Positions 6,310-13,467 of a stretch of 15,948 bases of DNA are shown piece after piece (positions within the stretch are counted from its first letter, which is position 1; each line of letters opens with the position of its first letter). Both the position numbers and the translations under genes were made by a program. The stretch is from positions 1 to 15,948 of the forward strand of contig JAJFMB010000283.1 in the NCBI GenBank assembly GCA_021772355.1, read 5' to 3'. Source of the DNA: Chlamydiota bacterium. Lineage in GTDB: Bacteria; Chlamydiota; Chlamydiia; Chlamydiales; JAJFMB01. A model generated the notes under the pieces. It did no database searches. It saw nothing but the letters and a program-made list of their open reading frames with translations, and had not been told where the DNA came from.

Positions 6310-7610
6310 CACAAGCTATTCTCTACACAATCACATTTATTGCATTATTCGGAACTTTTGTCTTAATGGGTTTAAGTACCGCAATCCGTAAGCTTTCGGA
6401 TCAAGCTGTTTTCCAAGAGTGCATAAAAATGGGAAAGCGCTTTTTCTATCGCCCTTTTCATAGTATCTTTTTCCCAAGAAACAGTAATGACGCTCTGTTT
6501 TTTGTTATCATCGCAGCTTTAAATATCACTCGTTTTGGCTATGCTGCTTGCGCTACGCTACTACTACTGCAGTCAGTAATTGCAGAGAGCTTGCCGCTTC
6601 TTTGCTTAGGAATCATTATCCTTGTTGCGATTCATATCCTTATTGGCGACTATCTTCCACGCTACATTGCCTCGAAACAAACGTCCTATTTTTTCCGCTT
6701 TTGCGCCCCCTTAGCTTCCCCTTACCTTTTCTTGGCGTTTCCTTTTGCCTACATCTTTCTAAGAATACCGCGAAGCTTTTCTGAACGAGCTTATTCGGAG
6801 CAATTTTTAGATCGCGCAGAAAGCAAAGCGGAGCAAGAGGTTTTAGATATTGTTCGCGAGGCTAAGCTGACAACACTTGATCCTCATGAAAAACATCTGA
6901 TCGATTCCGTTCTTTCCTTTCGCAACCGTATCGTGCGCGAGGTTATGGTCCCCCGTGTGGATGTCTTTAGCCTATCAGAAGATACCAAAATCCGAGATGC
7001 GACAAAGCTTCTTGAAGAAGAGGGATATAGCCGAGTTCCTGTTTTTAGCGAGACAGTCGACTCCATCGTTGGTGTCCTTATGTACAAAGATCTTGTGCAT
7101 CAATATGCCCTTTCTGCTGAAAGTCAAGATCCCCAAGTGTTGGACGCTCCAATTTCAAGCATACAAAAGCCTGCCCTCTACACTCCTGAGACAAAAAAGA
7201 TCTCACTCCTTTTACAGGAGTTCCGTCGTAAGCAAGTGCATTTGGCTATTGTCGTTGACGAGTATGGCGGCACTGAAGGCATTGTCACTATTGAAGACAT
7301 TCTAGAGGAAATTGTTGGTGAAATTGCCGATGAGTACGATATCGAAGAGGAGCTTTTTGTGACTCTCCCAGATGGATCGTGGGTTGTGGATGCGCGTATG
7401 AGCATCAACGATGCCGAGCAGCAGCTCAGCATCAAAATCCCTCAAACAGGCGACTACGACACCATCGGCGGCTACATCTTTCACCGGACAGGTGCCATCC
7501 CCTCAAAAGGGTTTGTCATCCACCATGAAGAGTTTGAGCTTGAGATCCTTCGCTCTAACGATCGCTGCGTCGAAAAAGTACGCATCCGCCCCATCCTTAA
7601 ATCTAGTTAG
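6306..7610 (+). CDS. CBS-domain membrane protein, CorC/HlyC (TlyC) family
   Basis: 434 residues. The N-terminal DUF21/CNNM-type region holds several hydrophobic segments (~4-24, 62-92, 96-114, 135-153). Next come a linker and a helix carrying FRNRIVREVMVPR (205-217), the characteristic entry to the CBS pair. CBS1 is at ~217-270 (YSRVPVF 241-247) and CBS2 at ~283-338 (VVDEYGGTEGIVTIEDILEE 316-335). The C-terminal CorC_HlyC domain is at ~350-430 (GDYDTIGGYI 382-391). Family members are membrane proteins tied to Mg2+/Co2+ efflux or homeostasis; the CBS pair probably senses a nucleotide. The old hemolysin label is not supported by function. The gene is translationally coupled to ybeY through an ATGA overlap at 6306-6309. 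No clear terminator follows. Confidence 0.92.
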   Translation: MTQAILYTITFIALFGTFVLMGLSTAIRKLSDQAVFQECIKMGKRFFYRPFHSIFFPRNSNDALFFVIIAALNITRFGYAACATLLLLQSVIAESLPLLCLGIIILVAIHILIGDYLPRYIASKQTSYFFRFCAPLASPYLFLAFPFAYIFLRIPRSFSERAYSEQFLDRAESKAEQEVLDIVREAKLTTLDPHEKHLIDSVLSFRNRIVREVMVPRVDVFSLSEDTKIRDATKLLEEEGYSRVPVFSETVDSIVGVLMYKDLVHQYALSAESQDPQVLDAPISSIQKPALYTPETKKISLLLQEFRRKQVHLAIVVDEYGGTEGIVTIEDILEEIVGEIADEYDIEEELFVTLPDGSWVVDARMSINDAEQQLSIKIPQTGDYDTIGGYIFHRTGAIPSKGFVIHHEEFELEILRSNDRCVEKVRIRPILKSS

Positions 7611-7685
7611 GTTTAACTGCATCAAAACCATTTATTTATTAAATCTTAATAATTATCACCTATAATTGTAGGTAGGACTTGTTAA

Positions 7686-7715
7686 TTGTAATAAAGTATC
7701 CGTTTGTAATATTAT
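7686..7715 (+). promoter_or_regulatory. Possible promoter before the GGCT-like gene
   Basis: TTGTAA (7686-7691), an 18-base spacer, and TATTAT (7710-7715) would start transcription near 7722, about 27 bases before the ATG at 7749. The gap 7611-7748 is AT-rich, so chance matches are likely. It also holds a short inverted repeat (ACCTAT/GTAGGT, 7658-7673) without a T tract. Nothing else is seen in this 138-base gap. Confidence 0.35.
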
Positions 7716-7748
7716 AAAACTTAACCATCTCTGGCATTATAAGGTTAT

Positions 7749-8621
7749 ATGAGTAGTCGGAACGAGGCAAACAACCCCTTATCATACATTGAACAGGAGG
7801 CGAGGCTTTATCGCTTTGATTCTCCAGATTTTGAGCATCGATGCTCAGGTCTTTTGGGTATTCCCCTGTCAACATGTGATCGAAGAAAATTGATATTTTA
7901 CTGTAACTACTTGATTCATAAGTCTTTTAAAAGTGAAACTTACGATAAACTCAAGGAAAACACTCGTCTAGCCTCTGAGTTTCTAGATAAAAATTATGAG
8001 GCTGTAAATAGTTGCAATTCCAAAATTTTGGGTTGGGACGACTTTAGGAACGAGTTTGATCGACTTGAGGTTGAAGCGCTTCCTTTTATCGGGTATGGAA
8101 GTCTGATAAATCAAATAGATGCGCGACGAACGTTAAGGGATGAAAGAGATGCTGAAGCTATCATTGGCTTCGGAGGAAAAAGAGTCTTTAAGATCTCTAC
8201 AAAAGGTCTTATGAACCTTCGAGGTTTACCAACCGTAGGTCATGAGAACGAAGAGGCTGTTGTGGCTTTAGATCCGATTTTCGATCCAAACCACACTTTT
8301 AATGGCATGGTTTTTGATGTGAAACGAAATGAAGTAGATGCCTTGCAAAAACGGGAAAGTGTCTATCAAATCAAAAAGGTTCCCTACATTAAAGTAGATC
8401 ATCTGATGTCTGGCCAGCTTGCTGTAGAATCCGCCTACGCCCTTGTCTATCCTCAAAACGATGGCCTGCTTTTAAAGCCTCACCTCAACTATCTCTTCCT
8501 TATTTTAGAAGGACACATTGAGATGGATGCAACGCGTTTCTTTGTAGAAACCACCTATCTCTCTGATGGCAAAACTACCATTGCACAATGGCTTGAGCAA
8601 GAAGCTCGTCGCTATTTATGA
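7749..8621 (+). CDS. Gamma-glutamylcyclotransferase-like (GGCT fold) protein with N-terminal extension
   Basis: 290 residues. Residues ~111-250 resemble the GGCT/ChaC/AIG2-like fold: FIGYGSLI (113-120) is the substrate-loop YGSL motif, FNGMVFDVKRNEVDALQKRE (184-203) matches the usual 'G.vF.v...el..Ld..E' strand-helix, and Glu203 sits at the expected catalytic acid. GGCTs cyclise gamma-glutamyl groups to 5-oxoproline; this member's substrate is unknown. The first ~105 residues are a charged, partly helical region that I cannot assign. No signal peptide is seen. The ribosome site is weak (AAGG just before the ATG). The stop overlaps the convergent proA stop by 6 bases, leaving no room for a terminator between them. 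Proximity to proline genes, which also handle gamma-glutamyl intermediates, may be coincidence. Confidence 0.7.
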   Translation: MSSRNEANNPLSYIEQEARLYRFDSPDFEHRCSGLLGIPLSTCDRRKLIFYCNYLIHKSFKSETYDKLKENTRLASEFLDKNYEAVNSCNSKILGWDDFRNEFDRLEVEALPFIGYGSLINQIDARRTLRDERDAEAIIGFGGKRVFKISTKGLMNLRGLPTVGHENEEAVVALDPIFDPNHTFNGMVFDVKRNEVDALQKRESVYQIKKVPYIKVDHLMSGQLAVESAYALVYPQNDGLLLKPHLNYLFLILEGHIEMDATRFFVETTYLSDGKTTIAQWLEQEARRYL

Positions 8622-9782
8622 GCGTATCTGTCCTGAGCCTATAACTACCCACTTGTAACTTGTGAGTTCCTGAAGCCCCATGGGGCCACGGGCATGTAAC
8701 TTCTGGGTGCTGATGCCAATTTCAGCGCCGAGACCAAACTCTCCGCCGTCTGTAAAGGCTGTGGAGCAGTTGGCATAAACGACGGCAGCATCGACTTTGT
8801 TGAGAAATTGCTCGATAGCAGTGGGATCAGTCGATATAATTGCTTCGCTGTGTTTGGAACTGTGGTTGCTGATATGAGAGAGTGCCTCTTCAAGTGAAGA
8901 AACAGTTTTGATGCTCATTTTATAATCGAGAAACTCTGTGCCGAAGTGCTCTTCAGTGGCGAGGTGAAGCAAGTGAGAGGGGTAGTCAAGGGCGTGGTGG
9001 GCTATCTTGTCTGCATAAATATGGACATTGTGTTGTATGAGAGGCTCCAATAAAGCGGTAAGAGATGGAACCACATCGCGGTGAACAACGAGAGTGTCTA
9101 AGGCGTTACAGACGCTGACCCTTCTTGTTTTGGCATTGAGAATGACGTTTGTCGCTATCGTGGGGTCAAAGCATTTGTCTACATAGGTGTGAACAATGCC
9201 GGCCCCTGTTTCGATAACAGGAACGCGGGAGTTTTCCCTAACAAATTTGATCAGCTTGTGGCTGCCTCTAGGGATGATCACATCGACATCCTCTTTCCCT
9301 TCTAAAAGCGGAATCACAGCATCGCGATCTGAAGGGAGTAAACGGATCATCTCTTTAGAAACCCCGCACTCTTCCAAGACATCATGGATAAGGGAAACGA
9401 TGGCTTTATTGGAGTGCTTGGCATCGCTTCCCCCTTTGAGCACGCATCGGTTTCCGGATTTGAAACACAACGCAAAGACGTCAAACGTAACGTTTGGACG
9501 AGCCTCGTAAATCACTCCCACTGTCCCTAAAGGAACCGTGACTTTGGTCAGTTCAAGGCCGTTTGGCAATGTTCTTTTCTCAAGGACTTTATCAAGAGGT
9601 GAGGGAAGCGTGTTGATTGCTAAGAGATGATTAGAGATGTCTTGCAATCGTTTTTCTGTTAGAAGTAATCGGTCGTAAAGAGGGTTTGACTCCTCCATAA
9701 CAGCGAGGTCTTTTCTGTTAGCCTCTAAAAGATTTGTTTTTTGTTTAAGGAGCGCGCTGGCCAGAGTTTTGAGAACACTCAT
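8616..9782 (-). CDS. proA: Gamma-glutamyl phosphate reductase (glutamate-5-semialdehyde dehydrogenase)
   Basis: NADPH-dependent reduction of gamma-glutamyl phosphate to glutamate-5-semialdehyde, the second step of proline synthesis; cytoplasmic. At 388 residues it is about 25 short of the usual ~415, and the missing part is the N-terminal helix. Diagnostic blocks are GVIYEARPNVT (89-99), IPRGSHKLI (170-178), VIETGAGIVHTYVD (189-202), the catalytic cysteine in RRVSVCNALDT (220-230, Cys225), and the long signature from GGEFGLGAEIGISTQ (346-360) to KLHARGPMGLQEL (361-373). The family's usual NASTRF appears as NCSTAF (338-343). A GAGGAG ribosome site lies 8 bases before the ATG, and the start overlaps the proC stop as ATGA. 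It is last in the proB-proC-proA operon and its stop overlaps that of the convergent GGCT-like gene. Confidence 0.96.
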   Translation of the reverse strand: MSVLKTLASALLKQKTNLLEANRKDLAVMEESNPLYDRLLLTEKRLQDISNHLLAINTLPSPLDKVLEKRTLPNGLELTKVTVPLGTVGVIYEARPNVTFDVFALCFKSGNRCVLKGGSDAKHSNKAIVSLIHDVLEECGVSKEMIRLLPSDRDAVIPLLEGKEDVDVIIPRGSHKLIKFVRENSRVPVIETGAGIVHTYVDKCFDPTIATNVILNAKTRRVSVCNALDTLVVHRDVVPSLTALLEPLIQHNVHIYADKIAHHALDYPSHLLHLATEEHFGTEFLDYKMSIKTVSSLEEALSHISNHSSKHSEAIISTDPTAIEQFLNKVDAAVVYANCSTAFTDGGEFGLGAEIGISTQKLHARGPMGLQELTSYKWVVIGSGQIRS

Positions 9783-10543
9783 TGTGACAGCTCCTCTGCA
9801 CGTTTTTTGGCTGCATCGACAGCTTGGTAAATCATTTCCGAAAAGTGTTTGCTATCAAATGCTTTTAAAGCAGCTTCCGTTGTCCCTTTTGTAGATGTTA
9901 TTGCTTTCCGCAAAGTTTCTGCCTCTCCATCTTCCTCTTGAAGCAAAAGAGAAGCCCCTTTAATTGTTCCTAATACAATGTGCTTAGCTTCTTCTTTGGA
10001 AAAACCAAACTCTTCAGCTTTGTGAATCAACTGTTCACAGAAATAAAAGAAGTAGGCAGGTCCTGAGCCGCTTAGCGCTGTTATATCGTTGAGCTTCTCT
10101 TCTTTGTCCACTTCAAAGGAGAATCCAAAGTGAGTAAAGAGAGACTGAACAAAGGTTTTGTCTTCAGAAGTTACGGATGGGCCCGCCATCCAGCCGGTAA
10201 CAGACTCCCCTATTTTTAAGGCGAGATTGGGCATGGAGCGTACGACCCTTGAAGCTCCTGTTTGCTGTTCTAAGCTTTTGAGTGATATCCCTGTCATGAT
10301 CGAGATAATGAGGTGGTTAGGTAATTGCTGTGTCCACTCTTTAAACGATTGTGGTTTGATCGCTAAGAGAACTGCATCAACTTTATCCTGGATCTCATGA
10401 ATATCTGAGCTAGCATGAGGAGTACCTTTACGCTTTTCCGGGTTGGGATCGCACAGCCAAAGGTGGTCTTTATGGAAATGTGCTTGTAGGCGATGATAAA
10501 TTGCCGCACCCATGTTGCCGGCGCCAATGATAGCGAGTTTCAT
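9779..10543 (-). CDS. proC: Pyrroline-5-carboxylate reductase
   Basis: Reduces 1-pyrroline-5-carboxylate to proline with NAD(P)H, the last step of proline synthesis. At 254 residues it is close to the usual 265-280. It has an N-terminal Rossmann motif IIGAGNMGAA (5-14), AIKPQ (61-65), RSMPNL (102-107, the RxMPN motif), the dimerisation-domain signature ALSGSGPAYFF (156-166), and the C-terminal ITSTKGTTEAAL block (215-226). An AGGA ribosome site sits 6 bases before the ATG. It overlaps proB upstream and proA downstream by four bases each (ATGA), so the three enzymes should be made in coordinated amounts. Confidence 0.96.
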   Translation of the reverse strand: MKLAIIGAGNMGAAIYHRLQAHFHKDHLWLCDPNPEKRKGTPHASSDIHEIQDKVDAVLLAIKPQSFKEWTQQLPNHLIISIMTGISLKSLEQQTGASRVVRSMPNLALKIGESVTGWMAGPSVTSEDKTFVQSLFTHFGFSFEVDKEEKLNDITALSGSGPAYFFYFCEQLIHKAEEFGFSKEEAKHIVLGTIKGASLLLQEEDGEAETLRKAITSTKGTTEAALKAFDSKHFSEMIYQAVDAAKKRAEELSQ

Positions 10544-11607
10544 ACTTTTCCTATGTAGAGATAATCGTAACGCATAAAGGGGGGTTTACTTTTTTTTCCA
10601 AGGTATTTTTCGGCGGTTTCGGAGTTGTACTGTGCAATTCCCAAGCCTAACACTTCCCCTTTCTCATTTTCGATTGTCACGATATCCCCTTTTGCAAATG
10701 GTCCGATAATTTTAGTGATTCCTACGGGCAGTAGGCTTCTTGCAATAGAACTACTAGTGAGAATTTCTTCAGCACAAGCGTTAATCGTGACTTTGCCTTT
10801 TTTGATTCCATCTGTATGAGCAATCCACTTTTTCATGCTTGAGAGCCGTTTCTTAGGAATGATACGCGTTCCAATTTTTTCTCCATTCACTATGCGAACG
10901 ACGATGTCTTCGGTATTTCCGTTAGCAATGTGTGTGGTGATCCCCATACTCGCCAATTTCGTGGCGACGCGAGCCTTGGTATGCATGCCCCCGCGACCGT
11001 ACTGCGTTTTCTCTTTGGAGATGTATTTCACTAACTGGTGGTCGGAATCAAGTTCATCTAAAATTTGTGCATCAGGATCATTTGGGTGCTTGTCGAAGAT
11101 GCCATCAACCGATGTTAGTATTAACACCGCATCAACATCCATCATCGCGCCAATAAGACCGGATAACTCGTCATTGTCAGTAAACATGAGTTCATCGATA
11201 GCAATCACGTCGTTCTCATTGACGATAGGAAGAATGTTCTCGTGAAGCAACGCGCTGAAGCAGTTTTTCATGTTGAGATAGTGATGCCGATCCCGAAAAT
11301 CCTCTTTGCAGGTTAGAACCTGACAGCAGTGATACCCCTTTTTTTGCAAAGCAGTGCTATAAGCCTCAATCATTTTTACTTGCCCGATTGAGGAAAGAAT
11401 TTGTCTCTGTACGACCTTGTTCATCGTCTCAGGCGGTTGGATAAGACCTCTCCCCGCGCCCATAGCCCCGGAAGAGACGAGAATTACATCGTGGTTTTGT
11501 TTTTTTAACAGAACAATTTGTCTGACAATATCTTCAATGAAGGAGTGATTCAGTAACCCCTGTTCATTGGTGATCAGCTGCGTTCCGATTTTGACAACGA
11601 TTTTCAT
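10540..11607 (-). CDS. proB: Glutamate 5-kinase with PUA domain
   Basis: ATP-dependent phosphorylation of glutamate, the first and usually proline-inhibited step of proline synthesis. I place the start at ATG 11607-11605 (MKIVVKIGTQLIT), giving 355 residues. A further in-frame TTG at 11643 would add 12 non-conserved residues and overlaps a promoter -35 box, so I reject it. The amino-acid-kinase domain (~1-255) shows VKIGTQLIT, LVSSGAMGAG, IVNENDVIAIDEL, TDNDELSG, LTSVDGIFDKHP and GRGGMHTKARVA. The C-terminal ~90 residues form a PUA domain (KGKVTINACAEEIL onward). No Shine-Dalgarno is seen before the ATG, consistent with a leaderless transcript. It is first in proB-proC-proA. Confidence 0.95.
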   Translation of the reverse strand: MKIVVKIGTQLITNEQGLLNHSFIEDIVRQIVLLKKQNHDVILVSSGAMGAGRGLIQPPETMNKVVQRQILSSIGQVKMIEAYSTALQKKGYHCCQVLTCKEDFRDRHHYLNMKNCFSALLHENILPIVNENDVIAIDELMFTDNDELSGLIGAMMDVDAVLILTSVDGIFDKHPNDPDAQILDELDSDHQLVKYISKEKTQYGRGGMHTKARVATKLASMGITTHIANGNTEDIVVRIVNGEKIGTRIIPKKRLSSMKKWIAHTDGIKKGKVTINACAEEILTSSSIARSLLPVGITKIIGPFAKGDIVTIENEKGEVLGLGIAQYNSETAEKYLGKKSKPPFMRYDYLYIGKV

Positions 11608-11614
11608 ACTTTTA

Positions 11615-11643
11615 ATAGTAGCAAAACCGCTGTGAGAATACAA
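11615..11643 (-). promoter_or_regulatory. Promoter of the proBCA operon, predicted leaderless mRNA
   Basis: On the minus strand, TTGTAT (11643-11638), a 17-base spacer and TACTAT (11620-11615) make a good sigma-70-like promoter. The -10 box ends 7 bases before the proB ATG, so the predicted start point falls at or next to the A of the ATG. That fits the missing ribosome site. The -35 box lies inside the duplicated segment shared with the 3' flank of the AAA+ gene. Confidence 0.5.
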
Positions 11644-11714
11644 GAAGAGGGAGATTAAGAGGTTTTTGTTGCTTCCCTGCAGATCTGCTCGACGAGCTCT
11701 TTGGTGAGTTTGGG
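11632..11714. repeat. Direct repeat, copy A (partner at 13394-13467)
   Basis: Two blocks match copy B. GTGAGAATACAAG (11632-11644) matches 13394-13406 exactly, and 11654-11714 matches 13407-13467 at 60 of 61 bases (T for C near 11670). Copy A has 9 extra bases (11645-11653) between the blocks. Both copies lie in the same orientation and bracket the EEP-like gene, about 1.75 kb apart. Confidence 0.93.
11655..11714 (-). pseudogene. Remnant 3' end of a second AAA+ ATPase gene
   Basis: Read on the minus strand, this stretch encodes LPPKLTKELVEQICREATKTS followed by TAA, broken here as LPPKLTKELV/EQICREATKTS. It differs at one residue (Thr for Ala) from the C-terminus of the AAA+ protein encoded at 15285-13408. 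No ORF supports it: the same frame meets a stop about 13 codons upstream. Beyond the core, similarity to the intact gene fades and seems to need a 1-base gap, so it looks like a decayed tail. It sits between proB and the divergent EEP-like gene, in the gap 11608-11811, which otherwise holds only the proB promoter and the ribosome site of the next gene. Confidence 0.8.
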
Positions 11715-11811
11715 AGGCAATCTAACCAGCGACGAGAGTTTGATGTAAAAATATTATTCTAAAAACACACGGTATGGTAAGGATAAAGATGAAGCAGTTA
11801 AGGAGCTTCCG

Positions 11812-13335
11812 ATGACTAAACCCGTCCAAGGACACTCTCCTTCTTATGGAGAGCCTCATCATACCGAAATGACAGCTGCGTCGGAAAAAATGCGGCTTTT
11901 TGACAAAGAAGGTGCGGATAAAACCGAGCTTAGCAATCGCATTTTGGATGCTTTAAAAGACGCTACTCAACAGCAACGTTCTGTATATGTGAAAGTTTTG
12001 CTTGAGACAGCATTTCTGAAAAAAGACAGGCACCCTCCCGAAAAATCGGATATTGGATTAAAGAGATCTCCAGAGTTTGATTTTTTTGGTGGATTAGACC
12101 ATGTTGATGAACCAGAGTGGTATCTCAGAGGCTTCAATGATTTAATGACCCTTTCGGCCGACGAACTTCTCGCCATGTACGATGAAAAGACAGGAGAGAT
12201 CAAAACCAATACGCTGACTCCGGATGCAGTCTTATATGTGACGCATACGAATAAAAGTGCTTTGAAAGAACTTTTTATGCGTGTAATTACGAGAGTTTCC
12301 ACTTTTAATCTCGATGATCCCCAAAAAAAATACGCTGCTTTGACAGGAACCTATCAGGCCTTGAATGATCAGGTCAATGGGGGCTTTGTCGTAATAGGAG
12401 CAGAGGGGTTGACACCGGATGAGTTAAACAAAGAAAAGCTTCGTTTTTTGCAAGATGATATCGAAAAGCACGATGTCAATATCTCCTTTATGCAAGAGAG
12501 ATTGGAAAATAAAGAAGCTGAAAAACTTTTTTCCACTTCAAAGGAGCATTCCACATTAGCTTTTTTAGTGAGGAAATGTGATGAAGCTACTAGCAAAGTT
12601 GCGACGGGAAAGTTAAGAGAGAGGATCAATGCTCAATTGAAAGATGTAAATAAAACGGTTGAGAGGCTTGATATTATTGCAGTGGAAAAAGACGGCAAAA
12701 CACACATTAATGTGGATGTCCATTTGCCGAGCATTAGCTCCACTCCCACTCGAAAGGAAGTGCAACACCAAGCTAAAGTGGTGAAAACAACCATTGAAGA
12801 AGTAAAAAAAGCGGTAAAAGAAAAATATGGCGATCACTTCACTCTCACGATTGGTGGCGATTGGAATTATCCCTTTACCGTGGAAGAAAAAAACGCAGAG
12901 CCTGGTGAGCCGAGCAGGACAGGGAAAGATCATTTACTAGAGGACCTAGAAGAAATAGGGATAGAGGGCGTTGTCTCCGATTTGGAAGAGAAGCAGCGCG
13001 ATGCCAAAGTGATCCACAACTCTCAAGTCAATAAAGCAGGAGAAAGATCCTGCCGCGGCAGTATGGGCATTTTCTATTTTGATCCAGCAAGAAAAACGAG
13101 AGAGGGTATTAGCATTCAAGAGATGGGCAACACTCCTCTTCTCACCAAAGATAATCCTTTTGACCATTGGCGCTTGTTTTACACTGCACCCAACGGTTTC
13201 AATTATATGGCCGCAAATGCCTTCAACAGCGAGACAAGACCCTACAAAGGGGAAGGACTGACTGAGGAGGTGTTTGACCGTATGTTCGAAGCGGCGGTTA
13301 CAGCAGCTTGTAATTCCGTCTCCTCACTTAAGTAA
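11812..13335 (+). CDS. Predicted endonuclease/exonuclease/phosphatase (EEP) superfamily protein
   Basis: 507 residues, no signal peptide or membrane segment. I infer an EEP fold at ~155-460 because the superfamily's metal and catalytic motifs appear in order: RVSTFNL (161-167, Asn166), DVNISFMQERLE (221-232, Gln228-Glu229), INVDVHLPS (299-307, His304), Arg314 with QHQAK (318-322), LTIGGDWN (345-352, Asp350 and Asn352), then FYFDP (421-425) and NPFDHWRLF (448-456, Asp451-His452). EEP enzymes include DNase I, CdtB, sphingomyelinases and inositol-phosphate 5-phosphatases; which substrate applies here cannot be told. Residues 1-150 and the tail after 465 are unassigned. The long insertion between the Gln-Glu and His motifs (~70 residues) is helical and charged. 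AAGGAG at 11800-11805, six bases before the ATG, fixes the start. The gene is bracketed by direct repeats and convergent with the AAA+ gene. A role as a host-directed effector is speculation. Confidence 0.72.
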   Translation: MTKPVQGHSPSYGEPHHTEMTAASEKMRLFDKEGADKTELSNRILDALKDATQQQRSVYVKVLLETAFLKKDRHPPEKSDIGLKRSPEFDFFGGLDHVDEPEWYLRGFNDLMTLSADELLAMYDEKTGEIKTNTLTPDAVLYVTHTNKSALKELFMRVITRVSTFNLDDPQKKYAALTGTYQALNDQVNGGFVVIGAEGLTPDELNKEKLRFLQDDIEKHDVNISFMQERLENKEAEKLFSTSKEHSTLAFLVRKCDEATSKVATGKLRERINAQLKDVNKTVERLDIIAVEKDGKTHINVDVHLPSISSTPTRKEVQHQAKVVKTTIEEVKKAVKEKYGDHFTLTIGGDWNYPFTVEEKNAEPGEPSRTGKDHLLEDLEEIGIEGVVSDLEEKQRDAKVIHNSQVNKAGERSCRGSMGIFYFDPARKTREGISIQEMGNTPLLTKDNPFDHWRLFYTAPNGFNYMAANAFNSETRPYKGEGLTEEVFDRMFEAAVTAACNSVSSLK

Positions 13336-13393
13336 ATAAACAAATGAACTGATTGAAGGGCTATGCTAGAAACTTCGATCATTCAAAATGGCA

Positions 13394-13467
13394 GTGAGAA
13401 TACAAGATTAAGAGGTTTTTGCTGCTTCCCTGCAGATCTGCTCGACGAGCTCTTTGGTGAGTTTGGG
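13394..13467. repeat. Direct repeat, copy B (3' end and flank of the intact AAA+ gene)
   Basis: Partner of the repeat at 11632-11714. It covers the last 19 codons and stop of the AAA+ gene plus 13 bases of downstream flank. Weaker similarity continues past the flank into the proB promoter side of copy A (matching CTCAC, GC and TTTTG), so the duplicated piece included non-coding sequence. Confidence 0.93.

Noticed and set aside
6306..7610. Hemolysin annotation for the CBS-domain protein
   Set aside because: The name is historical for the TlyC/HlyC relatives; the domains seen indicate ion homeostasis and nothing indicates lytic activity.
10835..11245. 136-residue plus-strand open frame opposite proB
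   Set aside because: Antisense shadow of a well-supported proB; the translation has no recognisable motifs.
11608..11643. N-terminal extension of proB from a TTG start
   Set aside because: The extra 12 residues match nothing in the family, overlap the predicted promoter, and have no ribosome site; MKIVVKIG is the normal family start.
12613..12933. 106-residue minus-strand open frame opposite the EEP-like gene
   Set aside because: Phe-rich shadow produced by Lys codons on the other strand.
13336..13407. Bidirectional terminator between the convergent EEP-like and AAA+ genes
   Set aside because: No stem with a following T tract could be found on either strand.
11632..13467. Insertion sequence or integron boundaries at the direct repeats
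   Set aside because: No transposase, integrase, terminal inverted repeats or target-site duplication; the repeat is coding sequence of the ATPase tail.
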